Origin: an uncultured Collinsella sp. | Lineage (GTDB): Bacteria > Actinomycetota > Coriobacteriia > Coriobacteriales > Coriobacteriaceae | Direction: 5' to 3' | DNA: 20,337 bases | NCBI GenBank assembly: GCA_902495525.1 | Contig: CABUXL010000029.1 | Span: 1-20,337 of the forward strand | Part shown: positions 6,424 to 14,376 of the stretch, piece by piece | How the letters are laid out: each line of letters begins with the position of its first letter | Numbering within the stretch: the stretch's first letter is position 1 | Translations under genes and position numbers: made by a program | Notes under the pieces: generated by a model | The model's database searches: none | Told to the model about the DNA's origin: nothing | What the model saw: the letters and a program-made list of their open reading frames with translations, nothing else

Positions 6424-7227
6424 GTGGAAATTTTTGAAAAGCTGCCTGATGAGATTAATCATCTGGTCAGCGAGTTCAGCTCCACCCCTGTCGTGGGCGA
6501 TCTGAGCTGCGGCATCACGCAGTACTCGTTTTGGCTGATCGTCTCCACGATCGTGCTCCTGATCGTCCTGGCCGTGTTCAAGAAGAAGCAGACCCTGGTT
6601 CCCAAGGGCTTCTTCGTCAACGGTTTCGAGTACATCATCGAGTACGTCGAGAACGATATCGGCAAGGGCGTCGTGGGTGAGAACTGGAAGAAGCACTTCC
6701 CGTTCCTGTGCTCGCTTTTCCTGTTCATCCTGATCAACAACATGATCGGCCTGATCCCGGGAATGAAGCCCGGCACCGGCGCAATCGGCTCCACCGCCGC
6801 GCTCGCCATCTTCGCCTTTGTGTACTTCATCTACTACGGATGCAAGGCTCATGGCGTGATCGGCTACATCAAGAGCCTCGCCCCGCAGGGCGTGAGCTTC
6901 CCGATGAACGTGCTCGTGTGGGTCGTCGAGCTTTTCTCGACCTTCCTGCGCCTCATCACGCTCGCCGTCCGTCTGTTCTGCAACATGTTCGCAGGACACG
7001 TGGTCATGGGCTCGTTCGCCATCATGGCGAGCATGTTCATGCAGCCGCTGCTTCAGCAGGTTTCCGCGGCCCACGCCGTCGGCGCCCTGCCTTCGCTAGC
7101 CTGGCTTGCCATCCTCATCCTGATCTATGCGATCGAGCTTGTGGTCGGCGCCATCCAGGCTTACGTCTTCACGGTCCTTACCGCCGTGTATGTCTCCGAG
7201 GCAGAGGAGGTCGCGGAGGAGGAGTAG
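6424..7227 (+). CDS. atpB: F1Fo ATP synthase subunit a
   Basis: Subunit a forms the two proton half-channels of the membrane rotor-stator interface. This 267-residue protein has several membrane segments and the family block LRLITLAVRLFCNMFAGH (residues 175-192). R183 corresponds to the essential arginine (E. coli R210) and N187 to N214. Q245 in IQAYVF corresponds to Q252. H192 stands where E. coli has E219, and E238 where E. coli has H245. This reciprocal His/Glu exchange is known from many bacterial and mitochondrial a subunits. The GTG start has GAAAGG 8 bases upstream. A 124-base gap separates it from atpE. Confidence 0.95.
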   Translation: MEIFEKLPDEINHLVSEFSSTPVVGDLSCGITQYSFWLIVSTIVLLIVLAVFKKKQTLVPKGFFVNGFEYIIEYVENDIGKGVVGENWKKHFPFLCSLFLFILINNMIGLIPGMKPGTGAIGSTAALAIFAFVYFIYYGCKAHGVIGYIKSLAPQGVSFPMNVLVWVVELFSTFLRLITLAVRLFCNMFAGHVVMGSFAIMASMFMQPLLQQVSAAHAVGALPSLAWLAILILIYAIELVVGAIQAYVFTVLTAVYVSEAEEVAEEE

Positions 7228-7315
7228 TCTTCCGTTCGCGCCTTAAAGGTAAGGTAATTCGTTAAACCGCCGGTGCCCGTACCCATGGAGCCCGGCAGTT
7301 ATAAAAAGGTTATCC

Positions 7316-7347
7316 TGCGTGAAATAAGACACGCACGACAAAGGAGG
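7316..7347 (+). promoter_or_regulatory. Hairpin and strong ribosome binding site before atpE
   Basis: TGCGTG (7316-7321) pairs with CACGCA (7330-7335). The near-perfect Shine-Dalgarno AAAGGAGG (7340-7347) begins five bases later and ends 4 bases before the GTG start. The c subunit is needed in about ten or more copies per complex. A stable upstream hairpin with an exposed strong site could raise its translation or mark an mRNA processing point; this role is inferred. Confidence 0.45.
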
Positions 7348-7351
7348 AATC

Positions 7352-7546
7352 GTGGGAGTTATCGGTTACGGTCTCGGTGTTATCGGCGCTGGTCTTGCTA
7401 TCGGCCTGTCTGCTCTGGGTGCTACGGGTGCTATGGCCCGTCAGCCTGAGGTCCAGGGCCGCGTGTTCACCGTCTTCATCATGGGCTCCGCCTTCGGCGA
7501 GGCTCTGGCTCTGATCGGCTTCGTTGTCGCGCTGATCGTTAAATAG
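7352..7546 (+). CDS. atpE: F1Fo ATP synthase subunit c
   Basis: Subunit c forms the rotating membrane ring. This is a 64-residue helical hairpin, at the short end of the family (~70-80). Helix 1 is Gly-rich (GYGLGVIGAGLAIG), the cytoplasmic loop is ARQPE (residues 29-33), and helix 2 carries E50, the ion-binding carboxylate, in FGEALAL. Sodium-type rings have Gln in helix 1 (here I17 by position) and Ser or Thr after the Glu (here A51). Both are missing, so proton coupling is predicted. The GTG start is fixed by AAAGGAGG at 7340-7347. I see no earlier in-frame start with a ribosome binding site. Confidence 0.95.
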   Translation: MGVIGYGLGVIGAGLAIGLSALGATGAMARQPEVQGRVFTVFIMGSAFGEALALIGFVVALIVK

Positions 7547-7561
7547 CACGGAGCGTCAAGT

Positions 7562-8164
7562 ATGAATCTTTCATCCCAGAAGAGCGCGATCGCACTCTCC
7601 GCGTCCGCGGCCGCGCTGCTCATGCCGGTTTCCGCGTTCGCCGAGGACGGCGCTGCCGGTGCGGACATCCTCATCCCTAAGATGGCGGAGTTCATCCCGG
7701 CGCTTATCGCCTTCCTGATTATCTGGATCGTGCTGGCCAAGGTCGCCCTGCCGGGCATCATGAAGACCATGGAGGAGCGCGGCAAGAAGATCGAGGAGAG
7801 CCTCGACGAGGCCGAGAAGACCAAGCAGGAGGCTATCGCCAAGCGCGCTGAGTCCGACTCGATCGTCACCGACGCCCGTCGTCAGGCTGCCGACATTGTT
7901 CTCGAGGCCCGTAAGGACGCCGAGTCCGAGCGCGCCCGTATCATCGAGGCTGCTCACAAGGAGGCCGAGGAGATCATCGCCAAGGCCCATACGACCGTCG
8001 AGGACGAGCGCAAGTCCATCTACGCCGGTGCCGCGAGCTCCATCGCCGACCTGTCCGTTGCCGTCGCCACCAAGATCGTGGGCGAGGCACTCGAGGACGA
8101 TGCCGAGCAGAAGAAGCTCATCGAGCGTTACATCCAGGAAGCAGGTAGCCTGAATGCCGACTAG
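7562..8164 (+). CDS. atpF: F1Fo ATP synthase subunit b with signal-peptide-like N-terminus
   Basis: Subunit b is the peripheral stalk linking Fo to F1. The 200-residue protein has one membrane span (residues ~44-63, FIPALIAFLIIWIVLAKVAL) and then a long charged helix typical of the b dimer. Before the span there is a second feature: residues 1-27 (a Lys at position 7, an Ala/Leu-rich core, MPVSAFA before EDG) look like a cleavable signal peptide with an AFA site. If cleaved, the mature b would start outside the membrane. GGAG lies 8 bases before the ATG. Its last 11 bases overlap atpH. Confidence 0.93.
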   Translation: MNLSSQKSAIALSASAAALLMPVSAFAEDGAAGADILIPKMAEFIPALIAFLIIWIVLAKVALPGIMKTMEERGKKIEESLDEAEKTKQEAIAKRAESDSIVTDARRQAADIVLEARKDAESERARIIEAAHKEAEEIIAKAHTTVEDERKSIYAGAASSIADLSVAVATKIVGEALEDDAEQKKLIERYIQEAGSLNAD

Positions 8165-8630
8165 CCGCTATCAGGACAAGGTACTCGAGACCTACGCGCG
8201 CTCCCTTTTGGAAGCCGCCAAGGCCGAGAACCATGTGTTCGAGGACCTCGAGATGATCGAGCGTCTGGCTTCTGCCAGCCCCGAGATCATCGCCGTGCTC
8301 GACACCATGTCCAAGCGCGACCAGCTCGACCTTCTTCCCAAGGTGGCAGCTGCCTTTAAGTATGTTGCCGAGGAAGACGAGGATGTAGTGGGCGTGACCG
8401 TCACCACGGCGATCCCGCTCGACGACGAGCTGCGTCAAACCATCACTAAGAAATGCGAGCAGGACTTCGGCCGCAAGGTATTCCTTATCGAGCAGGTCGA
8501 CCCGTCTATCGTGGGCGGCCTGGTGCTCGAGGCCCGCGGCGAGCGTCGTGACATTTCCGTCAAGACGCAGCTGCGCATCGCGCAGGAGACCCTCGCAAAC
8601 TCTGCTAATTCGTACGGAGGTGAAGCCTAA
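8154..8630 (+). CDS. atpH: F1Fo ATP synthase subunit delta
   Basis: Delta sits on top of F1 and binds the b stalk. The protein is 158 residues, somewhat shorter than the usual ~175-180. The N-terminal helical domain (from YARSLLEAAKAEN) and the C-terminal part with QVDPSIVGGLVLEARGERRDISV (the family's C-terminal signature, which begins near residue 113) are both present. The ATG lies inside the end of atpF. The stop codon shares one base with the atpA start (TAATG), so translation is coupled on both sides. Confidence 0.92.
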   Translation: MPTSRYQDKVLETYARSLLEAAKAENHVFEDLEMIERLASASPEIIAVLDTMSKRDQLDLLPKVAAAFKYVAEEDEDVVGVTVTTAIPLDDELRQTITKKCEQDFGRKVFLIEQVDPSIVGGLVLEARGERRDISVKTQLRIAQETLANSANSYGGEA

Positions 8631-10228
8631 TGTCCGAAACCCTCAATGCCCAGGATATCGCCAAGAAACTGCAGGAGCAGCTCACGAGCCTCTCCGCGAC
8701 GGTCGATACGCATGAGGTTTCAACGGTCGACGAGGTAGGCGACGGCATCGCGCGCGTCTCCGGCCTCAAGAGCGCCATGGCAGGCGAGCTTCTGGAGTTC
8801 AAGAGCTCCGATACCGGTGAGACCGTCTTCGGCCTTGCCCAGAACCTTGACCGTGACGAGGTCGGCGCCGTTCTGTTTGGTGCCGTCGACTCCATCAAGG
8901 AAGGCGACGAGTGCCGCACCACTGGCCGCATTATGGATATCCCTGTGAGCCGCGCCATGCTCGGCCGCGTCGTCAATCCGCTCGGCCAGCCCATCGACGG
9001 CCTGGGCGACATCGTCGCCACGCACCGTCGCCCCATCGAGTTCAAGGCCCCCGGCGTCATCGACCGTACCCCGGTGTGTGAGCCGGTTCAGACCGGTCTG
9101 CTCGCTATCGACTCCATGGTGCCTATTGGCCGCGGTCAGCGTGAGCTCATTATCGGCGACCGTAAGACCGGTAAGACCGCCATCGCCATCGACGCTATCC
9201 TCAACCAGCGCGGCAAGGGCATGGTCTGCATCTATGTCGCCATCGGCCAGAAGGCCTCCACGGTTGCCAACATCCGCGAGACCCTCGCTCAGCACGGTGC
9301 GCTCGACTACACCATCATCGTTTCGGCCACCGCTGCCGATTCCGCCCCTATGCAGTACATCGCGCCTATGGCCGGTGCCGCTATCGGCGAGTTCTTCATG
9401 TACAACGGCGAGGACGGCAAGCCCGCCAGCGAGACCAACCCCGGCGGCCACGTGCTCGTCATCTACGACGACCTGTCCAAGCAGGCTGTGGCCTACCGTC
9501 AGATGTCGCTGACGCTGCATCGTCCGCCCGGACGCGAGGCCTATCCTGGCGACATCTTCTACCTGCACTCTCGTCTGCTCGAGCGTGCCGTCAAGATGTC
9601 CAAGAAGAACGGTTACGGCTCCATGACGGCACTGCCGATCATCGAGACCCAGGACGGCGACGTCTCGGCCTACATTCCGACCAACGTCATTTCCATTACC
9701 GATGGTCAGATCTACCTGCAGTCCGAGCTCTTCTTCCAGGGTCAGCGCCCGGCAGTCGACGTGGGCATCTCCGTGTCCCGCGTCGGTGGCGATGCGCAGA
9801 CCAAGGCCATGAAGCAGGTCGCAGGCAACCTCCGTCTGGACCTCGCTTCCTATCAGGAGCTCGCTGGCTTTACGCAGTTCGGCTCCGACCTCGACGAGGC
9901 CACGCAAAAGCAGCTTACCCACGGTGCTCGCATGACTGAGCTCCTCAAGCAGCCGCGTTACAAGCCGTTTGAGGTTGGCGAGCAGATCGTTACGCTGTTC
10001 GCTGGCAACGAGGGCTTCCTGGATGACCTGGAGATCGCCGACGTGCTGCCCTTCCGTGCCGAGCTCATCGAGTACATGGACAATGGCTTTGGCTCGCTGC
10101 TCGACAAGGTTCGCGCCAAGAAGATCGATGATGACACCAAGGCTGAGCTCTTGCGCGTCATCGGCGACTTCAAACAGCAATTCATGGCCAAGCACCATTC
10201 GGATGTTTCTGGATCAGAGGAGAACTAA
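8630..10228 (+). CDS. atpA: F1Fo ATP synthase subunit alpha
   Basis: Alpha forms the hexamer with beta and carries the non-catalytic nucleotide sites. Seen: the Walker A motif GDRKTGKT (residues 176-183), LVIYDD (276-281, Walker B region), the PPGREAYPGD block (299-308) and SVSRVGGDAQTKAMK, with R384 as the arginine finger. The length is 532 against a typical 500-515. About 12-14 extra residues, rich in Gly, Glu, Asn and Pro, lie at ~260-273, just before the Walker B strand, where E. coli and Mycobacterium have a short turn. GGAGGTGA (8617-8624) precedes the ATG, which overlaps the atpH stop by one base. Confidence 0.97.
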   Translation: MSETLNAQDIAKKLQEQLTSLSATVDTHEVSTVDEVGDGIARVSGLKSAMAGELLEFKSSDTGETVFGLAQNLDRDEVGAVLFGAVDSIKEGDECRTTGRIMDIPVSRAMLGRVVNPLGQPIDGLGDIVATHRRPIEFKAPGVIDRTPVCEPVQTGLLAIDSMVPIGRGQRELIIGDRKTGKTAIAIDAILNQRGKGMVCIYVAIGQKASTVANIRETLAQHGALDYTIIVSATAADSAPMQYIAPMAGAAIGEFFMYNGEDGKPASETNPGGHVLVIYDDLSKQAVAYRQMSLTLHRPPGREAYPGDIFYLHSRLLERAVKMSKKNGYGSMTALPIIETQDGDVSAYIPTNVISITDGQIYLQSELFFQGQRPAVDVGISVSRVGGDAQTKAMKQVAGNLRLDLASYQELAGFTQFGSDLDEATQKQLTHGARMTELLKQPRYKPFEVGEQIVTLFAGNEGFLDDLEIADVLPFRAELIEYMDNGFGSLLDKVRAKKIDDDTKAELLRVIGDFKQQFMAKHHSDVSGSEEN

Positions 10229-10233
10229 GCCCC

Positions 10234-11142
10234 ATGGCCAACCTTCGCGACATTAAGAAGCGAATCTCCTCGGTTACCACGACCAAGCAGATCACGCGCA
10301 CGATGGAGATGGTCTCTACGGCCAAGATCCGTCGTGCCCTCGATCGCTCCAAGCAGGCCGAGCCCTATAAGGAGGCGCTGACCGACGTCATGTTGACGGT
10401 CGCCGGCGACGCTTCCTGTTCGGGCACCGATCCCATGCTGCAGAAGCATGAGAGCGTCAAGCATGGCCTGATTGTCGTTATTGCCTCGGACCGCGGCCTT
10501 GCCGGCGGTTTCAATACGACGGTGGAGCGCACGGCCGAAAAGCTCGCCGCTTCTTGGGCGAACGACGGCATCGAGTGCGAGATCATCGCGTGTGGGCGCA
10601 AACCGGCCACGTATTTCCGTGACCGCGCAAACGTTGTCATGCACTTTGAGGGCAACTCCTCTGAGCCCGATTTCAATCAGGCCCGCATGATCTCCTCTCA
10701 TATCTGCGATGCGTATCGTGCCGGTGAGCTTGACCGTGTCGAGCTTGTCTACCACCACGCCAAGAACCGCGTGGATCAGGAGCTTCGCGTCGAGCATCTG
10801 TTGCCGCTCGACCCCGAGATGATCGCTATGGCCCACGGTCCGCGTAAGAACGAGACCGACGCCCCTAAGCGCATCTCGTCCACGTTCGAGTTCGTGCCCT
10901 CTCCCGAGCATGTTCTCGGCAAGCTTGTGCCGTCTTATATCCTGACGGTCATCTACCAGGCCCTGATCGATTCGGCGGCTGCCGAGCAGGGTGCACGCCG
11001 CAAGGCCATGCACTCCGCGACGGAAAACGCCACCGCGATCATCTCGACCCTTACCCGCACGTATAGTCGCGTGCGCCAGGCTTCGATCACGACCGAGATT
11101 AACGAGATCGTCGGCGGAGCCTCAGCATTGGAGGAACAGTAA
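10234..11142 (+). CDS. atpG: F1Fo ATP synthase subunit gamma
   Basis: Gamma is the central shaft that couples ring rotation to catalysis. The 302-residue protein has the N-terminal helix (LRDIKKRISSVTTTKQITRTMEMV), the signature ASDRGLAGGFN near residue 90 and the C-terminal helix ending in SITTEINEIVGGASAL. AGAGGAGAA at about 10216-10224 precedes the ATG. Its stop codon overlaps the atpD start (TAATG). Confidence 0.96.
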   Translation: MANLRDIKKRISSVTTTKQITRTMEMVSTAKIRRALDRSKQAEPYKEALTDVMLTVAGDASCSGTDPMLQKHESVKHGLIVVIASDRGLAGGFNTTVERTAEKLAASWANDGIECEIIACGRKPATYFRDRANVVMHFEGNSSEPDFNQARMISSHICDAYRAGELDRVELVYHHAKNRVDQELRVEHLLPLDPEMIAMAHGPRKNETDAPKRISSTFEFVPSPEHVLGKLVPSYILTVIYQALIDSAAAEQGARRKAMHSATENATAIISTLTRTYSRVRQASITTEINEIVGGASALEEQ

Positions 11143-12596
11143 TGGCTAATAACACCGTAAAGCTTGCGGTCGAGGAAGCCACCAAGAAGACGACTGCCGG
11201 TGATGGTCGCATCGTGCGTATCATCGGCCCTGTCGTCGACGTCAAGTTTGACGGCGCGGTGCCCCCGATCTACAACGCGCTCACGGTCGAGGCCGAGACC
11301 CCGATCGGTCATCTGAGCACGATCCTCGAGGTCGAGAGCCAGCTTCCGGGCGGCGTCGTCCGCACGGTCGCCATGTCCTCGACCGACGGCCTGCAGCGCG
11401 GCCTCATCGCTACCGATACCGGTGAGCCCATGAAGATGCCCGTTGGTCCCAAGACGCTCGGTCGCATTTGGAACGTCATGGGCAAGCCCGTCGACGGCAA
11501 GCCCATGCCCGAGGTGGAGGAGTTCTACCCCATCCACCATGCAGCGCCCCGCTTTGACGAGCTCACCACCAAGACCGAGATCTTCGAGACCGGCATCAAG
11601 GCCGTCGACCTGCTCGAGCCCTACATCCGTGGCGGCAAGACCGGCCTGTTCGGCGGCGCCGGCGTTGGCAAGACCGTTCTGATTCAGGAGCTCATCAACA
11701 ACCTCGCCCAGGAGCACGGCGGCACCTCGGTGTTCACCGGCGTCGGCGAGCGTACCCGCGAGGGCACCGACCTTTATCTCGAGATGAGCGAGTCTGGCGT
11801 TATCGACAAGACCTGCTTGGTCTATGGTCAGATGAACGAGCCGCCCGGAGCGCGTCTGCGCATCGGTCTGGCCGGCCTTACCACCGCTGAGTACTTCCGC
11901 GATCGCGGCCAGGACGTTCTGCTGTTCATCGACAACATCTTCCGCTTCTCCCAGGCGGGTTCCGAGGTTTCCGCACTGCTGGGCCGTATGCCGTCCGCCG
12001 TTGGTTACCAGCCCACGCTGGCAACCGAGATGGGCGACCTCCAGGAGCGCATTACCTCGACCAAGACGGGCTCCATTACCTCCGTCCAGGCTGTCTACGT
12101 CCCCGCAGACGACCTGACCGACCCGGCGCCTGCCACGACGTTTACGCACCTCGATGCCACCACGGTTCTTTCGCGTAGCATTTCGTCGCTCGGCCTGTTC
12201 CCGGCTATCGACCCGCTTGCGTCTTCCTCCGACGCTCTCGATCCCTCGATCGTTGGCGAGGAGCACTACCGTGTCGCCGTCAAGGTCCAGGAGCTCCTGC
12301 AGGAGTACTCCGACCTTCAGGACATCATCGCCATTCTGGGTATGGACGAGCTGTCCGAGGAGCAGCGCCTTACGGTCAACCGTGCCCGTAAGATTCAGCA
12401 GTTCCTCTCGCAGTCCTTCCACGTCGCCGAGAAGTTCACCGGCAACCCCGGTGTCTACGTCCGCGTCGAGGATACCGTCCGCTCTTTTGCCGAGATTGTC
12501 GACGGCAAGGCCGATGACCTGCCCGAGCAGGCTTTCCGCTATGCTTCCACGATTGAGGATGTGCGCGAGCGCGCCCGCAAGATGGGGGAGAAGTAG
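11142..12596 (+). CDS. atpD: F1Fo ATP synthase subunit beta
   Basis: Beta carries the catalytic sites for ATP synthesis and hydrolysis. Seen: Walker A GGAGVGKT (residues 171-178), GERTREG (202-208) with the catalytic glutamate, LLFIDNIFRFSQAGSE (Walker B region) and the MDELSEEQ form of the DELSEED torque-transmitting loop. The length of 484 fits the family. About 20 residues precede the first strand (GRIVRIIGPVVDV), a short extension. TGGAGGAA lies just before the ATG, and one base is shared with the atpG stop. Confidence 0.98.
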   Translation: MANNTVKLAVEEATKKTTAGDGRIVRIIGPVVDVKFDGAVPPIYNALTVEAETPIGHLSTILEVESQLPGGVVRTVAMSSTDGLQRGLIATDTGEPMKMPVGPKTLGRIWNVMGKPVDGKPMPEVEEFYPIHHAAPRFDELTTKTEIFETGIKAVDLLEPYIRGGKTGLFGGAGVGKTVLIQELINNLAQEHGGTSVFTGVGERTREGTDLYLEMSESGVIDKTCLVYGQMNEPPGARLRIGLAGLTTAEYFRDRGQDVLLFIDNIFRFSQAGSEVSALLGRMPSAVGYQPTLATEMGDLQERITSTKTGSITSVQAVYVPADDLTDPAPATTFTHLDATTVLSRSISSLGLFPAIDPLASSSDALDPSIVGEEHYRVAVKVQELLQEYSDLQDIIAILGMDELSEEQRLTVNRARKIQQFLSQSFHVAEKFTGNPGVYVRVEDTVRSFAEIVDGKADDLPEQAFRYASTIEDVRERARKMGEK

Positions 12597-12599
12597 GTT

Positions 12600-12992
12600 A
12601 TGCGTATCCGCATCGTGTGCCCCGTGAGCTGCGCCTATGAGGGCGACGCTGCGTTTGTGTCGATTCCGTCCACGGATGGCGAGTTTGGCGTCCTGCCTGC
12701 TCACTCCAGCGAGATTTGCACGATCGACCGCGGTTACGTTCGCGTTTCCGATAAGGCCATGGGCACTGTCGACCACACGTTTGCCGTGGCCGGCGGCTAT
12801 GCCCAGGTTGCGGACGATGTCGTGACCGTTCTCGCCGAGCGCGCTTGCGATTTGGCGACCGTCGATGCCGACAAGCTTAAAGCTGATATTCAAGGTTTTG
12901 AAGAGAAGCTGGGTAATTTGTCGGAGGATGATGCACGCCGCGCCTACCTCTATAATGAAATCGCATGGTGTAAGCTCAAGCTTGCCCAATAG
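12600..12992 (+). CDS. atpC: F1Fo ATP synthase subunit epsilon
   Basis: Epsilon is part of the central stalk and can inhibit ATP hydrolysis. The 130-residue protein has the beta-sandwich motif GEFGVLPAHS (residues 27-36) and a C-terminal helical domain (from VDADKLKADIQGFEEKL), so it can form the helical hairpin used for inhibition. The ATG lies 3 bases after the atpD stop, with GGGGGAGAAG as its ribosome binding site inside the end of atpD. It is the last gene of the operon, followed by a terminator at 13029-13067. Confidence 0.93.
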   Translation: MRIRIVCPVSCAYEGDAAFVSIPSTDGEFGVLPAHSSEICTIDRGYVRVSDKAMGTVDHTFAVAGGYAQVADDVVTVLAERACDLATVDADKLKADIQGFEEKLGNLSEDDARRAYLYNEIAWCKLKLAQ

Positions 12993-13028
12993 TCAAACGA
13001 TTTAGCGTTCGACCATTTGCGAACACAT

Positions 13029-13067
13029 CATGCCCGGGATGGCCCAGCCACCCCGGGCATGCTTTTT
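13029..13067 (+). terminator. Intrinsic terminator of the ATP synthase operon
   Basis: CATGCCCGGG (13029-13038) pairs exactly with CCCGGGCATG (13052-13061). An inner stem TGGC/GCCA encloses a 3-base loop, with one A-C mismatch between the two stems. TTTTT follows at 13063-13067. The hairpin ends only 19 bases before the murA start, so it lies in the murA leader as well. Confidence 0.85.
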
Positions 13068-13080
13068 GAAAGGGTAGACC

Positions 13081-14364
13081 TTGGATATTATCCGCGTTGA
13101 GGGTGGCCACGCCATCGGAGGCTCCGTGCCCGTCTCGGGCGCCAAGAACTCCGCGCTCAAACTCATGGCGGCAACGCTTCTGGCGCCGGGCAAGACGACG
13201 CTGCAGAACGTGCCCGATATTTCCGATGTCCACGTGATGGGCAAGGTGCTCAAGGGCATGGGCGCTACGATCGATGTTCTCGACGAGCACACGCTCGAGA
13301 TTGATACCTCTCAGGTCGATTCATGGGAGGCCCCCTACGAGCTCGTTGCCAAGATGCGCGCTTCCACCGCCGTCATGGGACCCCTGCTGGGCCGCTTCCA
13401 TCGCGCCAAAATTGCCATGCCGGGCGGCTGCAACCTGGGTGCTCGCAAGATCGATATGCACATTCTTGGTCTTGAGGCCCTGGGCGTTGAGTTCGATACC
13501 GCCCACGGTTACATCAACGCTAATGCGCCCCAAGGTCTGCGCGGTACCACCGTCACGCTCGAGTTTGCCAGCGTCGGTGCGACCGAGAACCTCATCATGG
13601 CCTCTGTGCGCGCACAGGGCACCACGGTTATCGACAATGCCGCCCGCGAGCCCGAGATCGTCGATCTCGCTAACATGCTCAACGAGATGGGCGCCAAGAT
13701 TGTTGGCGCCGGTACGCCCGTCGTGACTATCGAAGGCGTGGAAGAGCTCCATCCCGTTACCCATCGCGTGGTGGGCGACCGCATCGAGGCCGGTACCTTT
13801 ATCGTTGCCGGTGCGTTGATGGCCGACGATCGCGGTGTCGATGTCACGGGCTTTTGCCCCATTCACTTGGGCATGGTGCTCAAGAAGATGGAGCTCATGG
13901 GTATCGACTGCGAGCGCGTCGAGGATGGCGTCCATGTGAACCGTGCCGAGCGTATCAAGCCGGTCGACATCCAGACGCTTCCGTTCCCCGGTTTCCCGAC
14001 CGACATGCAGGCGCAGATTATGGTGCTCTCCGCCCTTGCCGACGGCAGTTCTGTTATTACCGAAAACATCTTCGAGAATCGCTTTATGTTTGCCTCTGAG
14101 CTGGTGCGCATGGGTGCCGACATTCGTATCGAGAGCCATCATGCCATGATTCATGGCGTCAAGGGCTTCTCGGGTGCACAGGTTACCTCGCCCGATCTGC
14201 GCGGCGGAGCGGCCCTCGTCGTAGCGGGCTTGATCGCCGACGGGACGACCGAGGTTTCGGCTATCCATCACATCAAGCGCGGCTACGAGCAGTTTGTCGA
14301 AAAGCTGCAGGCGCTCGGCGCGCATGTCGAGCATGCTACCGTCCCCGATCCCGTCATCTACTAA
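13081..14364 (+). CDS. murA: UDP-N-acetylglucosamine 1-carboxyvinyltransferase
   Basis: MurA transfers enolpyruvate from PEP to UDP-GlcNAc, the first committed step of peptidoglycan synthesis. The length of 427 is normal. Seen: SGAKNSALK (residues 19-27) with K22 and N23, and the catalytic loop MPGGCNLGARKIDMHI (113-128) with Cys at 117. Cys is the residue alkylated by fosfomycin; Mycobacterium has Asp there. Also seen: PFPGFPTDMQAQ and the C-terminal DLRGGAAL. The start is a TTG at 13081, preceded by GAAAGGGTAG (13068-13077); the N-terminus MDIIRVEGG matches the family exactly from there. murA after atpC is a conserved order in Gram-positives. The LCP gene follows after 12 bases. Confidence 0.96.
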   Translation: MDIIRVEGGHAIGGSVPVSGAKNSALKLMAATLLAPGKTTLQNVPDISDVHVMGKVLKGMGATIDVLDEHTLEIDTSQVDSWEAPYELVAKMRASTAVMGPLLGRFHRAKIAMPGGCNLGARKIDMHILGLEALGVEFDTAHGYINANAPQGLRGTTVTLEFASVGATENLIMASVRAQGTTVIDNAAREPEIVDLANMLNEMGAKIVGAGTPVVTIEGVEELHPVTHRVVGDRIEAGTFIVAGALMADDRGVDVTGFCPIHLGMVLKKMELMGIDCERVEDGVHVNRAERIKPVDIQTLPFPGFPTDMQAQIMVLSALADGSSVITENIFENRFMFASELVRMGADIRIESHHAMIHGVKGFSGAQVTSPDLRGGAALVVAGLIADGTTEVSAIHHIKRGYEQFVEKLQALGAHVEHATVPDPVIY

Positions 14365-14376
14365 TACAGGTTGCCT

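Noticed and set aside
8720..10198. 492-codon open frame on the minus strand opposite atpA
   Set aside because: Shadow of atpA caused by codon bias; no recognisable domain.
12952..12957. TATAAT inside atpC as a murA promoter
   Set aside because: The -10 box is perfect, but there is no -35 at 15-19 bases, and its transcript would still meet the terminator at 13029-13067.
10953..12989. 678-codon open frame on the minus strand opposite atpD/atpC and the end of atpG
   Set aside because: It mirrors well-supported ATP synthase genes, has no family-like motifs or ribosome binding site, and is low in variety (many Leu, Gly, Asp, Val). Long antisense frames are expected in high-GC coding DNA.
13321..14334. 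337-codon open frame on the minus strand opposite murA
   Set aside because: Shadow of murA; composition typical of antisense translation.
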